Part shown: piece after piece, positions 10,192-20,186 of the stretch
How positions within the stretch are numbered: the first letter of the stretch is position 1
Layout: the number at the start of each line of letters is the position of its first letter
Assembly: GCA_032718475.1 (NCBI GenBank)
Contig: JAUCBJ010006297.1
Location: forward strand, 1-23,413
Reading direction: 5' to 3'
DNA: 23,413 bases
Source of the DNA: Nemertoderma westbladi
Lineage: Eukaryota; Xenacoelomorpha; Nemertodermatida; Nemertodermatidae
Made by a program: the position numbers and the translations under genes
The notes under the pieces: generated by a model
Told to the model about the DNA's origin: nothing
The model's input: only the letters and a program-made list of their open reading frames with translations
Databases searched by the model: none

Positions 10192-10197
10192 GTTTGT
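10192..10197 (+). other. Candidate 5' splice site of CWC27
   Basis: CAG followed by GTTTGT ends the family-like protein (NSSHQ) just before seven residues of unrelated sequence and a stop. It fits a donor consensus reasonably but no acceptor with matching CWC27 sequence was found downstream in the window. Confidence 0.5.
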
Positions 10198-10215
10198 TAC
10201 TTATACATTTATTAA

Positions 10216-10661
10216 CACTTTCGCTGTCGCTATAGAATTTATGGCCGATGGCCAAACAAAAAATATGATATTGAAAATTACTAATTTTTTACAATTTCAA
10301 AACCGAATGTTTGAATTAGAATTAAAATAGTTCTGTGTGAGGCTACTGCTACTTAACAAATACACAAGCATCCGATTGCTGAGAGGTGACGTTTCTGTGC
10401 TTCCAATTGCAACAGTAGGCCGTGATTCTATACCGAGCCAAAGAAGCACCATTTTGGCACAGTGCTTTAAATAGAGGCAGTGCCGGTCGGTGTGTATCAG
10501 TGTGGGTCGTGTAAATCCAGCCAACACTCTGGAATAAAACCAAAAAGTAATTCGTTATCATTCCGAACCACGTTCGTAATATTCTTACCTTAGTATTGCC
10601 CAAAAAACAGATTTATTGAAATTTAATGTGTGGGTCATATTTATTCGTGGAAATTATACGT
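10216..10661. other. Probable CWC27 intron sequence; no gene
   Basis: No protein-like frame. A TATA-like TTTAAATAG at about 10466-10475 followed by GTCGGTGTGTATCAG gives a promoter-like look and could be an old LTR or retroposon fragment, but no target duplication or matching ends were found. Confidence 0.4.
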
Positions 10662-13534
10662 CAATTTGCGTAGAACAAACCAAACAAATAAATAGTGATG
10701 TCCTATGATATTATTTGCGTAGAACAAACCAAACAAATAAATAGTGATGTCCTATGATATTATTTGCGTAGAACAAACCAAACAAATAAATAGTGATGTC
10801 CTAGGATATTATTTGCGTAGAACAAACCAAACAAATAAATAGTGATGTCCTATGATATTATTTGCGTAGAACAAACCAAACAAATAAATAGTGATGTCCT
10901 AGGATATTATTTGCGTAGAACAAACCAAACAAATAAATAGTGATGTCCTATGATATTATTTGCGTAGAACAAACCAAACAAATAAATAGTGATGTCCTAT
11001 GATATTATTTGCGTAGAACAAACCAAACAAATAAATAGTGATGTCCTAGGATATTATTTGCGTAGAACAAACCAAACAAATAAATAGTGATGTCCTATGA
11101 TATTATTTGCGTAGAACAAACCAAACAAATAAATAGTGATGTCCTATGATATTATTTGCGTAGAACAAACCAAACAAATAAATAGTGATGTCCTAGGATA
11201 TTATTTGCGTAGAACAAACCAAACAAATAAATAGTGATGTCCTATGATATTATTTGCGTAGAACAAACCAAACAAATAAATAGTGATGTCCTATGATATT
11301 ATTTGCGTAGAACAAACCAAACAAATAAATAGTGATGTCCTAGGATATTATTTGCGTAGAACAAACCAAACAAATAAATAGTGATGTCCTATGATATTAT
11401 TTGCGTAGAACAAACCAAACAAATAAATAGTGATGTCCTATGATATTATTTGCGTAGAACAAACCAAACAAATAAATAGTGATGTCCTAGGATATTATTT
11501 GCGTAGAACAAACCAAACAAATAAATAGTGATGTCCTATGATATTATTTGCGTAGAACAAACCAAACAAATAAATAGTGATGTCCTATGATATTATTTGC
11601 GTAGAACAAACCAAACAAATAAATAGTGATGTCCTATGATATTATTTGCGTAGAACAAACCAAACAAATAAATAGTGATGTCCTATGATATTATTTGCGT
11701 AGAACAAACCAAACAAATAAATAGTGATGTCCTATGATATTATTTGCGTAGAACAAACCAAACAAATAAATAGTGATGTCCTAGGATATTATTTGCGTAG
11801 AACAAACCAAACAAATAAATAGTGATGTCCTATGATATTATTTGCGTAGAACAAACCAAACAAATAAATAGTGATGTCCTAGGATATTATTTGCGTAGAA
11901 CAAACCAAACAAATAAATAGTGATGTCCTAGGATATTATTTGTGTAGAACAAACCAAACAAATAAATAGTGATGTCCTATGATATTATTTGTGTAGAACA
12001 AACCAAACAAATAAATAGTGATGTCCTAGGATATTATTTGTGTAGAACAAACCAAACAAATAAATAGTGATGTCCTAGGATATTATTTGCGTAGAACAAA
12101 CCAAACAAATAAATAGTGATGTCCTAGGATATTATTTGTGTAGAACAAACCAAACAAATAAATAGTGATGTCCTATGATATTATTTGTGTAGAACAAACC
12201 AAACAAATAAATAGTGATGTCCTAGGATATTATTTGTGTAGAACAAACCAAACAAATAAATAGTGATGTCCTAGGATATTATTTGCGTAGAACAAACCAA
12301 ACAAATAAATAGTGATGTCCTAGGATATTATTTGTGTAGAACAAACCAAACAAATAAATAGTGATGTCCTATGATATTATTTGTGTAGAACAAACCAAAC
12401 AAATAAATAGTGATGTCCTAGGATATTATTTGTGTAGAACAAACCAAACAAATAAATAGTGATGTCCTATGATATTATTTGTGTAGAACAAACCAAACAA
12501 ATAAATAGTGATGTCCTAGGATATTATTTGCGTAGAACAAACCAAACAAATAAATAGTGATGTCCTATGATATTATTTGTGTAGAACAAACCAAACAAAT
12601 AAATAGTGATGTCCTATGATATTATTTGTGTAGAACAAACCAAACAAATAAATAGTGATGTCCTAGGATATTATTTGTGTAGAACAAACCAAACAAATAA
12701 ATAGTGATGTCCTATGATATTATTTGTGTAGAACAAACCAAACAAATAAATAGTGATGTCCTATGATATTATTTGTGTAGAACAAACCAAACAAATAAAT
12801 AGTGATGTCCTAGGATATTATTTGTGTAGAACAAACCAAACAAATAAATAGTGATGTCCTAGGATATTATTTGCGTAGAACAAACCAAACAAATAAATAG
12901 TGATGTCCTATGATATTATTTGTGTAGAACAAACCAAACAAATAAATAGTGATGTCCTAGGATATTATTTGCGTAGAACAAACCAAACAAATAAATAGTG
13001 ATGTCCTAGGATATTATTTGTGTAGAACAAACCAAACAAATAAATAGTGATGTCCTATGATATTATTTGTGTAGAACAAACCAAACAAATAAATAGTGAT
13101 GTCCTATGATATTATTTGTGTAGAACAAACCAAACAAATAAATAGTGATGTCCTAGGATATTATTTGCGTAGAACAAACCAAACAAATAAATAGTGATGT
13201 CCTAGGATATTATTTGTGTAGAACAAACCAAACAAATAAATAGTGATGTCCTAGGATATTATTTGTGTAGAACAAACCAAACAAATAAATAGTGATGTCC
13301 TAGGATATTATTTGCGTAGAACAAACCAAACAAATAAATAGTGATGTCCTAGGATATTATTTGCGTAGAACAAACCAAACAAATAAATAGTGATGTCCTA
13401 GGATATTATTTGCGTAGAACAAACCAAACAAATAAATAGTGATGTCCTAGGATATTATTTGCGTAGAACAAACCAAACAAATAAATAGTGATGTCCTAGG
13501 ATATTATTTGCGTAGAACAAACCAAACAAATAAA

Positions 13535-13535
<1 letters not shown>
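10662..13535. repeat. 49-bp satellite array, left block (about 58-59 copies)
   Basis: The unit is 49 bp (for example AATAGTGATG recurs at 10691, 10740 and onward), consisting of ATTATTTGCGTAGAACAAAC followed by CAAACAAATAAATAGTGATG and TCCTA(T/G)GAT. Copies differ mainly at two sites: CTATGAT/CTAGGAT and GCGTAG/GTGTAG. All copies up to about 11930 have GCG. From there to about 13300 GTG and GCG mix, and the last five or six are uniform G-GCG. The array probably lies in the CWC27 intron or between genes. Confidence 0.98.
13522..13535. repeat. Target-site duplication, left copy (14 bp)
   Basis: CCAAACAAATAAAT, part of the normal 49-bp unit, stands directly before the T-tract of the retroposon and is repeated at 13884-13897. 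Confidence 0.9.
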
Positions 13536-13565
<30 letters not shown>

Positions 13566-13883
13566 TTACAAGCCTCATTTATTCACAAAATAATAAAAAC
13601 CTTCAGAAATACAAACACAATTATAGGCACTATAACAAACAATTAAAAACAGTAATTACAGAAACGCGGGAAATTTAAAAAACAATTGTACAACCACCAC
13701 CAGCTGTATTTGACGGCTGCCTAGCAACCAGATTGCTATTTAAACAGTATGTACTGCTGTACTGTGTACTGCACTGTCTACCACTGCACTGCCATTCAGC
13801 CTGTTGGGTCCGAGTTTGCATTCGCCAGGAGAATGGACGCCTCCGCGATATTGCAGCGGACTGGGCGGCGAGAAGCTGATCTA
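13536..13883 (-). mobile_element. Poly(A) retroposon (5'-truncated retrocopy or SINE) inserted in the satellite
   Basis: Read on the minus strand, the insert has a unique body and ends in 25-26 consecutive A (plus-strand T-tract 13535-13560). An AATAAA polyadenylation signal lies at 13583-13578, about 20 bases before the tail. The array resumes at once on both sides with a 14-bp target-site duplication, the mark of target-primed reverse transcription. The body has a short GC-rich 5' part and an AT-rich 3' part like an mRNA 3' UTR. A minus-strand frame of about 70 codons (13887-13675) shows no recognisable domain, and no RNA polymerase III boxes were evident. It is therefore more likely a truncated mRNA retrocopy than a SINE; the source gene is unknown. 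Confidence 0.85.
13578..13583 (-). terminator. AATAAA polyadenylation signal of the retroposon
   Basis: TTTATT on the plus strand, about 17 bases from the start of the poly(T) tract, the normal spacing for a copied mRNA end. Confidence 0.75.
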
Positions 13884-15039
13884 CCAAACAAATAAATAGT
13901 GATGTACTAGGATATTATTTGTGTAGAACAAACCAAACAAATAAATAGTGATGTCCTATGATATTATTTGTGTAGAACAAACCAAACAAATAAATAGTGA
14001 TGTCCTAGGATATTATTTGTGTAGAACAAACCAAACAAATAAATAGTGATGTCCTATGATATTATTTGTGTAGAACAAACCAAACAAATAAATAGTGATG
14101 TCCTAGGATATTATTTGTGTAGAACAAACCAAACAAATAAATAGTGATGTCCTAGGATATTATTTGCGTAGAACAAACCAAACAAATAAATAGTGATGTC
14201 CTATGATATTATTTGTGTAGAACAAACCAAACAAATAAATAGTGATGTCCTAGGATATTATTTGTGTAGAACAAACCAAACAAATAAATAGTGATGTCCT
14301 AGGATATTATTTGCGTAGAACAAACCAAACAAATAAATAGTGATGTACTAGGATATTATTTGCGTAGAACAAACCAAACAAATAAATAGTGATGTACTAG
14401 GATATTATTTGCGTAGAACAAACCAAACAAATAAATAGTGATGTCCTAGGATATTATTTGTGTAGAACAAACCAAACAAATAAATAGTGATGTCCTAGGA
14501 TATTATTTGTGTAGAACAAACCAAACAAATAAATAGTGATGTCCTAGGATATTATTTGCTTAACAAACCAAACAAATAAATAGTGATGTCCTAGGATATT
14601 ATTTGCGTAGAACAAACCAAACAAATAAATAGTGATGTCCTAGGATATTATTTGCGTAGAACAAACCAAACAAATAAATAGTGATGTCCTAGGATATTAT
14701 TTGCGTAGAACAAACCAAACAAATAAATAGTGATGTCCTAGGATATTATTTGCGTAGAACAAACCAAACAAATAAATAGTGATGTCCTAGGATATTATTT
14801 GTGTAGAACAAACCAAACAAATAAATAGTGATGTCCTAGGATATTATTTGTGTAGAACAAACCAAACAAATAAATAGTGATGTCCTAGGATATTATTTGT
14901 GTAGAACAAACCAAACAAATAAATAGTGATGTCCTAGGATATTATTTGTGTAGAACAAACCAAACAAATAAATAGTGATGTCCTAGGATATTATTTGCTT
15001 AACAAACCAAACAAATAAATAGTGATGTCCTAGGATATT
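13884..15039. repeat. 49-bp satellite array, right block (about 23-24 copies)
   Basis: Same unit as the left block; together the blocks were one array before the retroposon landed. The first 14 bases are the right copy of the target-site duplication. This block has its own variants: TACTAGG instead of TCCTAGG in at least three copies (near 13905, 14345, 14393), and a 2-base-shorter GCTTAACAAACC form in two copies (near 14558 and 14998). The array ends in a partial unit at about 15039. Confidence 0.97.
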
Positions 15040-15689
15040 TCATTAATTTTGTAATAAGCTGTCATTCAATGGGAAATTTGTAATATTTTACACTGCCCTG
15101 TTGCATATTTATTGCTATATATACAGTATCTCTGTAACTAATTGCACCAAATATTAAGGTAAGTGATGCAAAAATTATACAATCTTCAATCTCCCTAAAT
15201 ATAGCTAACGGTTGCTAAGATTCCACATCCACATATATAACAACCTTGGACTTCCTGATGATTTTAGGTGTATTTATTTATTTATTATAGTGTAAGTATC
15301 ACCATAGCTAAATGCTATTATAACGAGCAAATCTTTTATAATAAGTGCAATCCTGAATTTATGATGGCATCATTAATGGGCGTAGATAGGGGGGGGGGGG
15401 GGGGGGGAGACTTTCAACGCAATCAAAATTAATCCCTCTCCAGGGGAAAATCGACGCAAATAACAGCTGATTACTCCCTAAAATAAAACTGTAAACTGTT
15501 CTATTGAATTTCGTTTATTGTTTTGGTTAGAATGACGTGCCACCATACATTACCGTGACCTGTTCATTTTCCTTAATTTATAATTTAACAAGTTGAGACA
15601 AGACATAAATTTAATTCGCCGATATGGGTTGCCACAGTTTTCACCTGACGAGTTACTGACTCAGGGTCAACTACTGGCCCAAAGGCGAA
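15040..15689. other. AT-rich spacer with a 19-G run
   Basis: No gene seen. A run of 19 G lies at 15389-15407 and a TTTATTTATTTATT microsatellite near 15273. Otherwise unremarkable. Confidence 0.5.
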
Positions 15690-15905
15690 GGTATTCCATG
15701 GAAAATTACGGTCGGTGTTATTTTTCTGCAGTTGCCCCTCGTCGCTACCGCATCATATCTGTTTCGCAAGTTCAAATACAAACTGAAAACTCATCTATTT
15801 TTAAAATAATTTATATTATTTAAAAAATAGTAATTTTATATTGAAAATATATAACTGTTTTTTACTGTTGTGTATTTATACTATATTTTACTATGATTGT
15901 AATGT
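15690..15905 (+). mobile_element. C-terminal tail of an L2/CR1-like LINE
   Basis: A CYFSAVAP block (about 15715-15740) and, after a frameshift, FRKFKYKLKTHLFLK (about 15762-15806) match the ending typical of L2/CR1-like LINE proteins, where an F(S)xxAP block is followed by FKxxLKTHLF. An AT-rich 3' part follows. It may be related to LINE-B, whose own tail is missing in this window, but no direct overlap is available to test this. Confidence 0.55.
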
Positions 15906-15914
15906 ATTTTACTC

Positions 15915-16390
15915 TGTTTCCCGTCACCTGACCTGAAGACCAACTTCTTTCCAGCCACAATGGAAAGTGTACTTTTATACCGGGTGAGACCTGGGCACTA
16001 ACGAAATCACTTGAACAACGAATTGATGTTGTTACACAAGACTACTAAGGGCAGCCCTAAACATCAGCTGGAGACAACACATGACAAACGCCGAGCTTTA
16101 TGGTACAATACCACCTGTATCAACCACCCTCCGTGAACGCAGATTAAGATTCAGTGGGCACTGCTGGCGAAGTAAAGACGAGGTCATACCAGATCTACTT
16201 CTCTGGCAACCAACTCATGGAAAGCGTAGTCGTGGACGACCGGCCATAACATATATAGATCAACTTGAAAGGGATACTGAACTTGGGAGAAACGAAATTG
16301 CGACAACTATGGAGAATCGGGAAGCCTGGAAGGATCTCATTCCCACTGTCCGAGTTCGCTCGACTTATCTATCTATATCAATAATCGGCC
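15915..16390 (+). mobile_element. LINE-D: 3' fragment of a second RTE-like LINE family
   Basis: The C-terminal region of an RTE-like RT can be read in three pieces: FPATMESVLLY (15945-15980), then ETWALTKSLEQRID (about 15986-16027), then CYTRLLRAALNISWRQHMTN (about 16028-16088) running on through RRLRFSGHCWR and GKRSRGRP to VRVRST. One-base deletions near 15982 and 16027 explain the frame changes. It shares the RLRFxGHC and LLWQP blocks with LINE-A but differs at many positions, so it is a separate family. A TATC microsatellite (about 16360-16380) follows the end of similarity, like the simple-repeat tail of LINE-A. Confidence 0.8.
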
Positions 16391-17090
16391 TACTGCATTG
16401 AAACCACACATTGAGATGCTATGCTGGCTTAACAAAAATATTTTGCTACCACCATGCAATCCACAATTGGCAAGCCCAATGCAGCGTGCATTAATAATGC
16501 TGTGCCGGCTTATCAACAAAGTTGCACCGCCACACTCCCTATCCCCAATGACTATCACGAGATTATCCACATCTTCAAAGCCCGTGTCCTTTAGGAGGCG
16601 TCTCACGAAAGTCATGGGCTGTCCAACATGCTTATTTTCTCCATGGGGCTACCAAAGCACAAGAATGTGCACTGGCTGGTCCTCACGGCGAAAACAATGT
16701 CCTGCAAATCGGAGGCGGCTTCGTTCTAGTGTCAAGCTTGGGGGAACCAATGAGACACCTCCAATGTTATATAGTGTCTGGTTGGAGATGTGTGCATTGT
16801 ACTTGACGCAATGAACCCGGCGTAGCATTCTTGTGAATGTGCCATCCAGAGATTTGGTGTCCTCAGCAGTTAGAGCCCAACATGGACTCCCATAGAGGAG
16901 TACTGGAACTACTGCTGCTCTAAATAATCGGACCTCAAGTTTCCGATGAATTCTGTGTGACTTCCAAATCCATCCTGGAAAGCCTATTCAAGGCTGCCCA
17001 TGCCTTTCCCTTACGTTTTCGAAGGTCCCCTCACCTGACTTCCGGATCCATGATCCCAGGTAACATAATTCGTGAACTTCACTAACTACA
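16391..17090 (-). mobile_element. LINE-A fragment, minus strand (thumb and C-terminal domain), decayed
   Basis: Read on the minus strand from about 17090 down, it gives VHELCYLGSWIRKSGE, the GKAWAAL block, LLYGSPCWALTAEDTKSLDG and the MLRRVHCVKYNAHI block, then MTFVRRLLKDTG to about 16490, parallel to LINE-A 5105-5690. Frameshifts and stops (for example TGG-TAG where LINE-A has TGG-CAG, near 16650) show decay. The last part of the coding sequence, ATLLISRHSI, appears twice, 81 bases apart (16430 and 16511). The fragment meets LINE-D tail to tail. Confidence 0.85.
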
Positions 17091-17103
17091 GTAAGGTCTC
17101 AGG

Positions 17104-17150
17104 AATTCTTAGTCCGCGAGTATTCTTAGCCCGTGGGTATTCTTAGCCCG
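17104..17150. repeat. 17-18 bp tandem repeat ATTCTTAGCCCG, three copies
   Basis: Copies start at 17104, 17122 and 17139 just outside the 5' end of the minus-strand LINE-A fragment. Short and slightly diverged. Confidence 0.75.
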
Positions 17151-17228
17151 CAAAACAATACCGTTTTATTGTTTTGATTCCCCCAATACTCCTCTGAAAC
17201 CTGCTCCTTTACTAACCTACTCCTTTAC

Positions 17229-17913
17229 TGTCTGCACCAGGTGTCTGCACCAGTGTCTGCACCACTGTCTGCACCAGTGTCTCCACCAGGTGTCTGCACC
17301 AGGTGTCTGCACCACTGTCTGCACCAGGTGTCTGTACCACTGCCTGCACCACGGTCTGCACCACTGTCTGCACCAGTGTCTGCACCACTGTCTGCACCAG
17401 GTGTCTGCACCACTGCCTGCACCAGGTGTTTGAACCACTGTCTGCACCAGGTGTCTGCACCACTGCCTGCATGCACCACTGCCTGCACCACTGTCTGCAC
17501 CAGGTGTCTGCACCACTGCCTGCACCACTGTCTGCACCAGTGTCTGCACCAGGTGTCTGCACCAGTGTCTGCACCACTGTCTGCACCACTGTCTGCACCA
17601 CTGTCTGCACCACTGTCTGCACCAGGTGTCTGCACCACTGCCTGCACCACTGTCTGCACCAGGTGTCTGCACCACTGCCTGCACCAGGTGTGCACCACTG
17701 TCTGCACCACTGTCTGCACCAGTGTCTGCACCAGGTGTCTGCACCAGTGTCTGCACCACTGTCTGCACCAGGTGTCTGCACCACTGCCTGCACCACTGCC
17801 TGCACCAGGTGTCTGCACCACTGCCTGCACCACTGCCTGCACCACTGCCTGCACCACTGTCTGCACCAGGTGTCTGCACCACTGCCTGCACCACTGTCTG
17901 CACCAGTGTCTGC
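17229..17913. repeat. 12/13-bp minisatellite TCTGCACCACTG (about 55 units)
   Basis: The array is built from TGTCTGCACCAC, TGCCTGCACCAC, TGTCTGCACCAG and the 13-base TGTCTGCACCAGG forms in irregular order, with one shortened unit near 17688 and an ATGC insertion near 17470. Stop codons are absent from several frames, so long cysteine-rich frames appear on both strands; these are by-products of the repeat. It lies between the LINE-A minus fragment and the 3' end of LINE-C. Confidence 0.95.
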
Positions 17914-17929
17914 TTAACGTTTACACCCG

Positions 17930-18668
17930 TGATATATTTATTTATTGATTTATCCTTTAAGCCGCACCAGGAGATACATAGAGCTACAGTAAAAACGAAA
18001 GTAAAATTACAACAATAGCACAGATAGTAAAAAACAAAACATACACACATAGTAAAGTAATAATATCTGTTACACTGACAGCTTCAAGGGAAATAATCTC
18101 GAGAATGGTCTGCAGGCAGTGTAAACAGTGTACAATAAACAGTTATGGGTGGTCTTAATTCTATTGAGGAGGCTACAGTACACACAGAGTTGTAGTGAAT
18201 ATGAATATGATTATTGAATTAATATGAATAATGAATGTAGCTCATCGTCAGTAAGACGTGGTAATTTGAATAATAATCGGGCACAATTGTTGTATGCTGC
18301 CCTTATTTTGTCATAAACACGCTCGCTATAGTTTGAGCGAGACCATAGATAATTACAATATACAGGGGTGCAATATGCACGGAATAATGCGCACTTAACA
18401 GTTACCGAGGCATTGCCGAATTTCCTAACTAATGTATTCGCTCTGGCATATAGCGAGTGCGTCTGATTAATAATATCATCATTGTCATCAGATGTCGATC
18501 TTAGTATATGCCCTAGGTAGTTGAACGTGTCAACTACCTTAACGGGAGAGCCGTATAATATTATTTTTGAGTAACAGATAGTGAAAAAGACTTATGAATG
18601 AAGTACAGACATTTCGTTTTTTTTTACATTAAAAATAATTGAATTGCGATTGGCAAGGCAAATTGAAG
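17930..18668 (-). mobile_element. LINE-C: 3' half of a third LINE family, minus strand
   Basis: Reading the minus strand from 18668, the frame gives NSIIFNVKKNEMSVLHS, an in-frame TAA, then VFFTICYSKIILYGSPVKVV followed by DTFNYLGHILRSTSDD, a YARANTLVRKFGN block, KCALFRAYCTPVYCNYLWSR and a RLLFKLPR block, ending with TAA at 18213-18211. This is the palm-to-thumb order of non-LTR reverse transcriptases (the FNxKKTE block, YLGH, then LFxxYCxPxY). It differs from LINE-A, B and D. The 3' UTR probably runs to about 17935, where TTTATT words stand. The 5' end is cut exactly where the plus-strand LINE-A fragment begins. The clade was not determined. Confidence 0.8.
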
Positions 18669-19225
18669 CGTAAGGGAAAGGCATGGGCAGCCTTGAATAG
18701 GCTTTCCAGGATTTGGAAGTCACCGAGAATTAATCGGAAACTTAAGGTCCGATTATTTAGAGCAGCAGTAGTTCCAGTACTCCTCTATGGGAGTCCATGC
18801 TGGGCTCTAACTGCTGAGGACACCAAATCTCTGGATGGCACATTCACAAGAATGCTACGCCGGGTTCATTGTGTCAAGTACAATGCACACATCTCCAACC
18901 AGACACTATATAACATTGGAGGTGTCTCAATGGTTCCCCCAAGCTTGACACTAGGACAAAATCGCCTCCGCTTTTCAGGACATTGCTTTCGCCGTGAGGA
19001 CCAGCCAGTGCATAATCTTGTACTTTGGCAGCCTCATGGAGTGAATAAGCATGGTGGACAGCCCATGACTTTCTTGAGACGCATCTTAAAGGACACTGGC
19101 CTTGAAGATGCGGATGATCTAGCAAATGTCATGGGTGATAGGGAGTTGTGGCGGCGTAATTTTGTCGACAAGCCGGCACAGCATTCTTAAAATGCAGCTG
19201 CAATGCAGCATGCCGATCCTAGTAG
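18669..19225 (+). mobile_element. LINE-A fragment, plus strand (thumb and C-terminal domain)
   Basis: An open frame to 19190 reads KGKAWAALNRLSRIWKSPR, LLYGSPCWALTAEDT, MLRRVHCVKYNAHI and GHCFRREDQPVHNL, ending in DRELWRRNFVDKPAQHS. It equals LINE-A 5168-5730 but without the nonsense codon and the local insertion of that copy, so it is the better preserved guide to the family. After the stop the same short 3' UTR ends in CCTAGTAGTA at about 19227. It lacks the RT core and is therefore a 5'-truncated insertion. Confidence 0.9.
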
Positions 19226-19344
19226 TAACCACTCGCTACAATGAAAGGGTAGTGTATATTATATATATATTATATAAGTCACCAGTTCCATCCCACCTGG
19301 ACGTCATTGCCGACTTTGCAAAAGCTGTGCCCAACAGAAAGTTA
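19226..19344. other. Spacer between opposed LINE-A fragments
   Basis: Contains an AT microsatellite (about 19253-19277) and 60 bp of unassigned sequence. A minus-strand reading continues from the LINE-A frame by chance. Confidence 0.5.
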
Positions 19345-20186
19345 TAATAATGGTTCTGTGTCGCCGTCAACAGTAGACACAAATGTTGTCGAACCATCGT
19401 ATACTGATCTGATTGCTGCAATAATTTCATCAGGAATCCCATATAATGAAAGTATGCTGAACATACGTGAGCGAGAGACTGAATCAAAGGCCTTTAATAA
19501 GTCAACAAAGATAACAGCCAGATGCCTGTCTTTCTTTTTTGATAACTCTTCAATTATCCTTCTAAAGTGTCAAAATGGGCTCCATAGTTCCACGACCTTT
19601 ACGGAACCCATTCTGATTTCCACGGAGCAGTCTGTCAATGGGAGCCCTGATGCGATTTAATAGAATTCTATTGTATAGCTTAGCAGCAATCGAGATCAAT
19701 GAGATTCCCCAAAAAGAACCATAGAGTGTTAGGTTGCCCTTCTTGGGAACTGGCACCAACTTATTTGTTTTCATTTCTTGTGGGACTCTTTTTGTTCTGT
19801 ACATGTCTACTATGATGGGATAGATGAGCTTTAAACACTCAGGTATTTTAAAGACCTCAGGGGGGACACCACCTACTCCACTGGCACGATTGGTCTTAAT
19901 GCTCTTTGCAGCAGCCTTCACTTCTGTAAAGGAGATATTGCCAATGTGAATATCTGGGAGTACAGACTCAGACACTTTTACTTCTCTAAAGTTATCAGGC
20001 AATACCCTGTCATTATTGAGGAGCTTTTCAAAGTGGGCCTTCCAACAACCATTGAGGCGAACAGCTGGTGATTCTGCCTTAACCTTGGTGGTTGGTTGGC
20101 TTTTCCGCCCAGTAAGAAAGTTGATCGATTTCCATCCCTGGGATGATTGCCTGCTGTCGTCAGCATCATTGATGGCAACAACCTGC
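19345..20186 (-). mobile_element. LINE-A fragment, minus strand (linker and RT fingers/palm)
   Basis: On the minus strand it reads, from 20002, MPDNFREVKVSESVLPDI, KSIKTNRASGVGGVPPEVFK, KTNKLVPVPKKGNLTLYGSF, the LISIAAKLYNRILLNRI block and NGFRKGRGTMEP. After frame breaks near 19560 it continues with KAFDSVS-like sequence and ends at the GDTEP block (about 19345). It equals LINE-A 3885-4730. Here the TKRVPQEMK joint and AAIRSVYD codons are intact, which shows that the frameshift and TGA of the 3757-5753 copy are later lesions. The FADD box is not included. Confidence 0.88.

Noticed and set aside
10332-10620. Solo LTR with TATA-like TTTAAATAG
   Set aside because: No matching TG...CA ends with a target-site duplication could be established and there is no second LTR.
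13675-13887. 70-codon minus-strand frame in the retroposon as a real gene
   Set aside because: Its start codon lies at the junction with the satellite, no domain is recognised, and the element looks like a 5'-truncated copy.
10662-15039. CRISPR-like array
   Set aside because: The 49-bp units are contiguous with no unique spacers, and the context is eukaryotic.
17225-17948. Several long cysteine-rich frames on both strands
   Set aside because: They are produced by the stop-free 12/13-bp repeat, appear in most frames at once and overlap one another.
18669-20186. Twin-priming inversion of one LINE-A insertion
   Set aside because: The inverted 5' part lies downstream of the sense 3' part, the opposite of the expected order.
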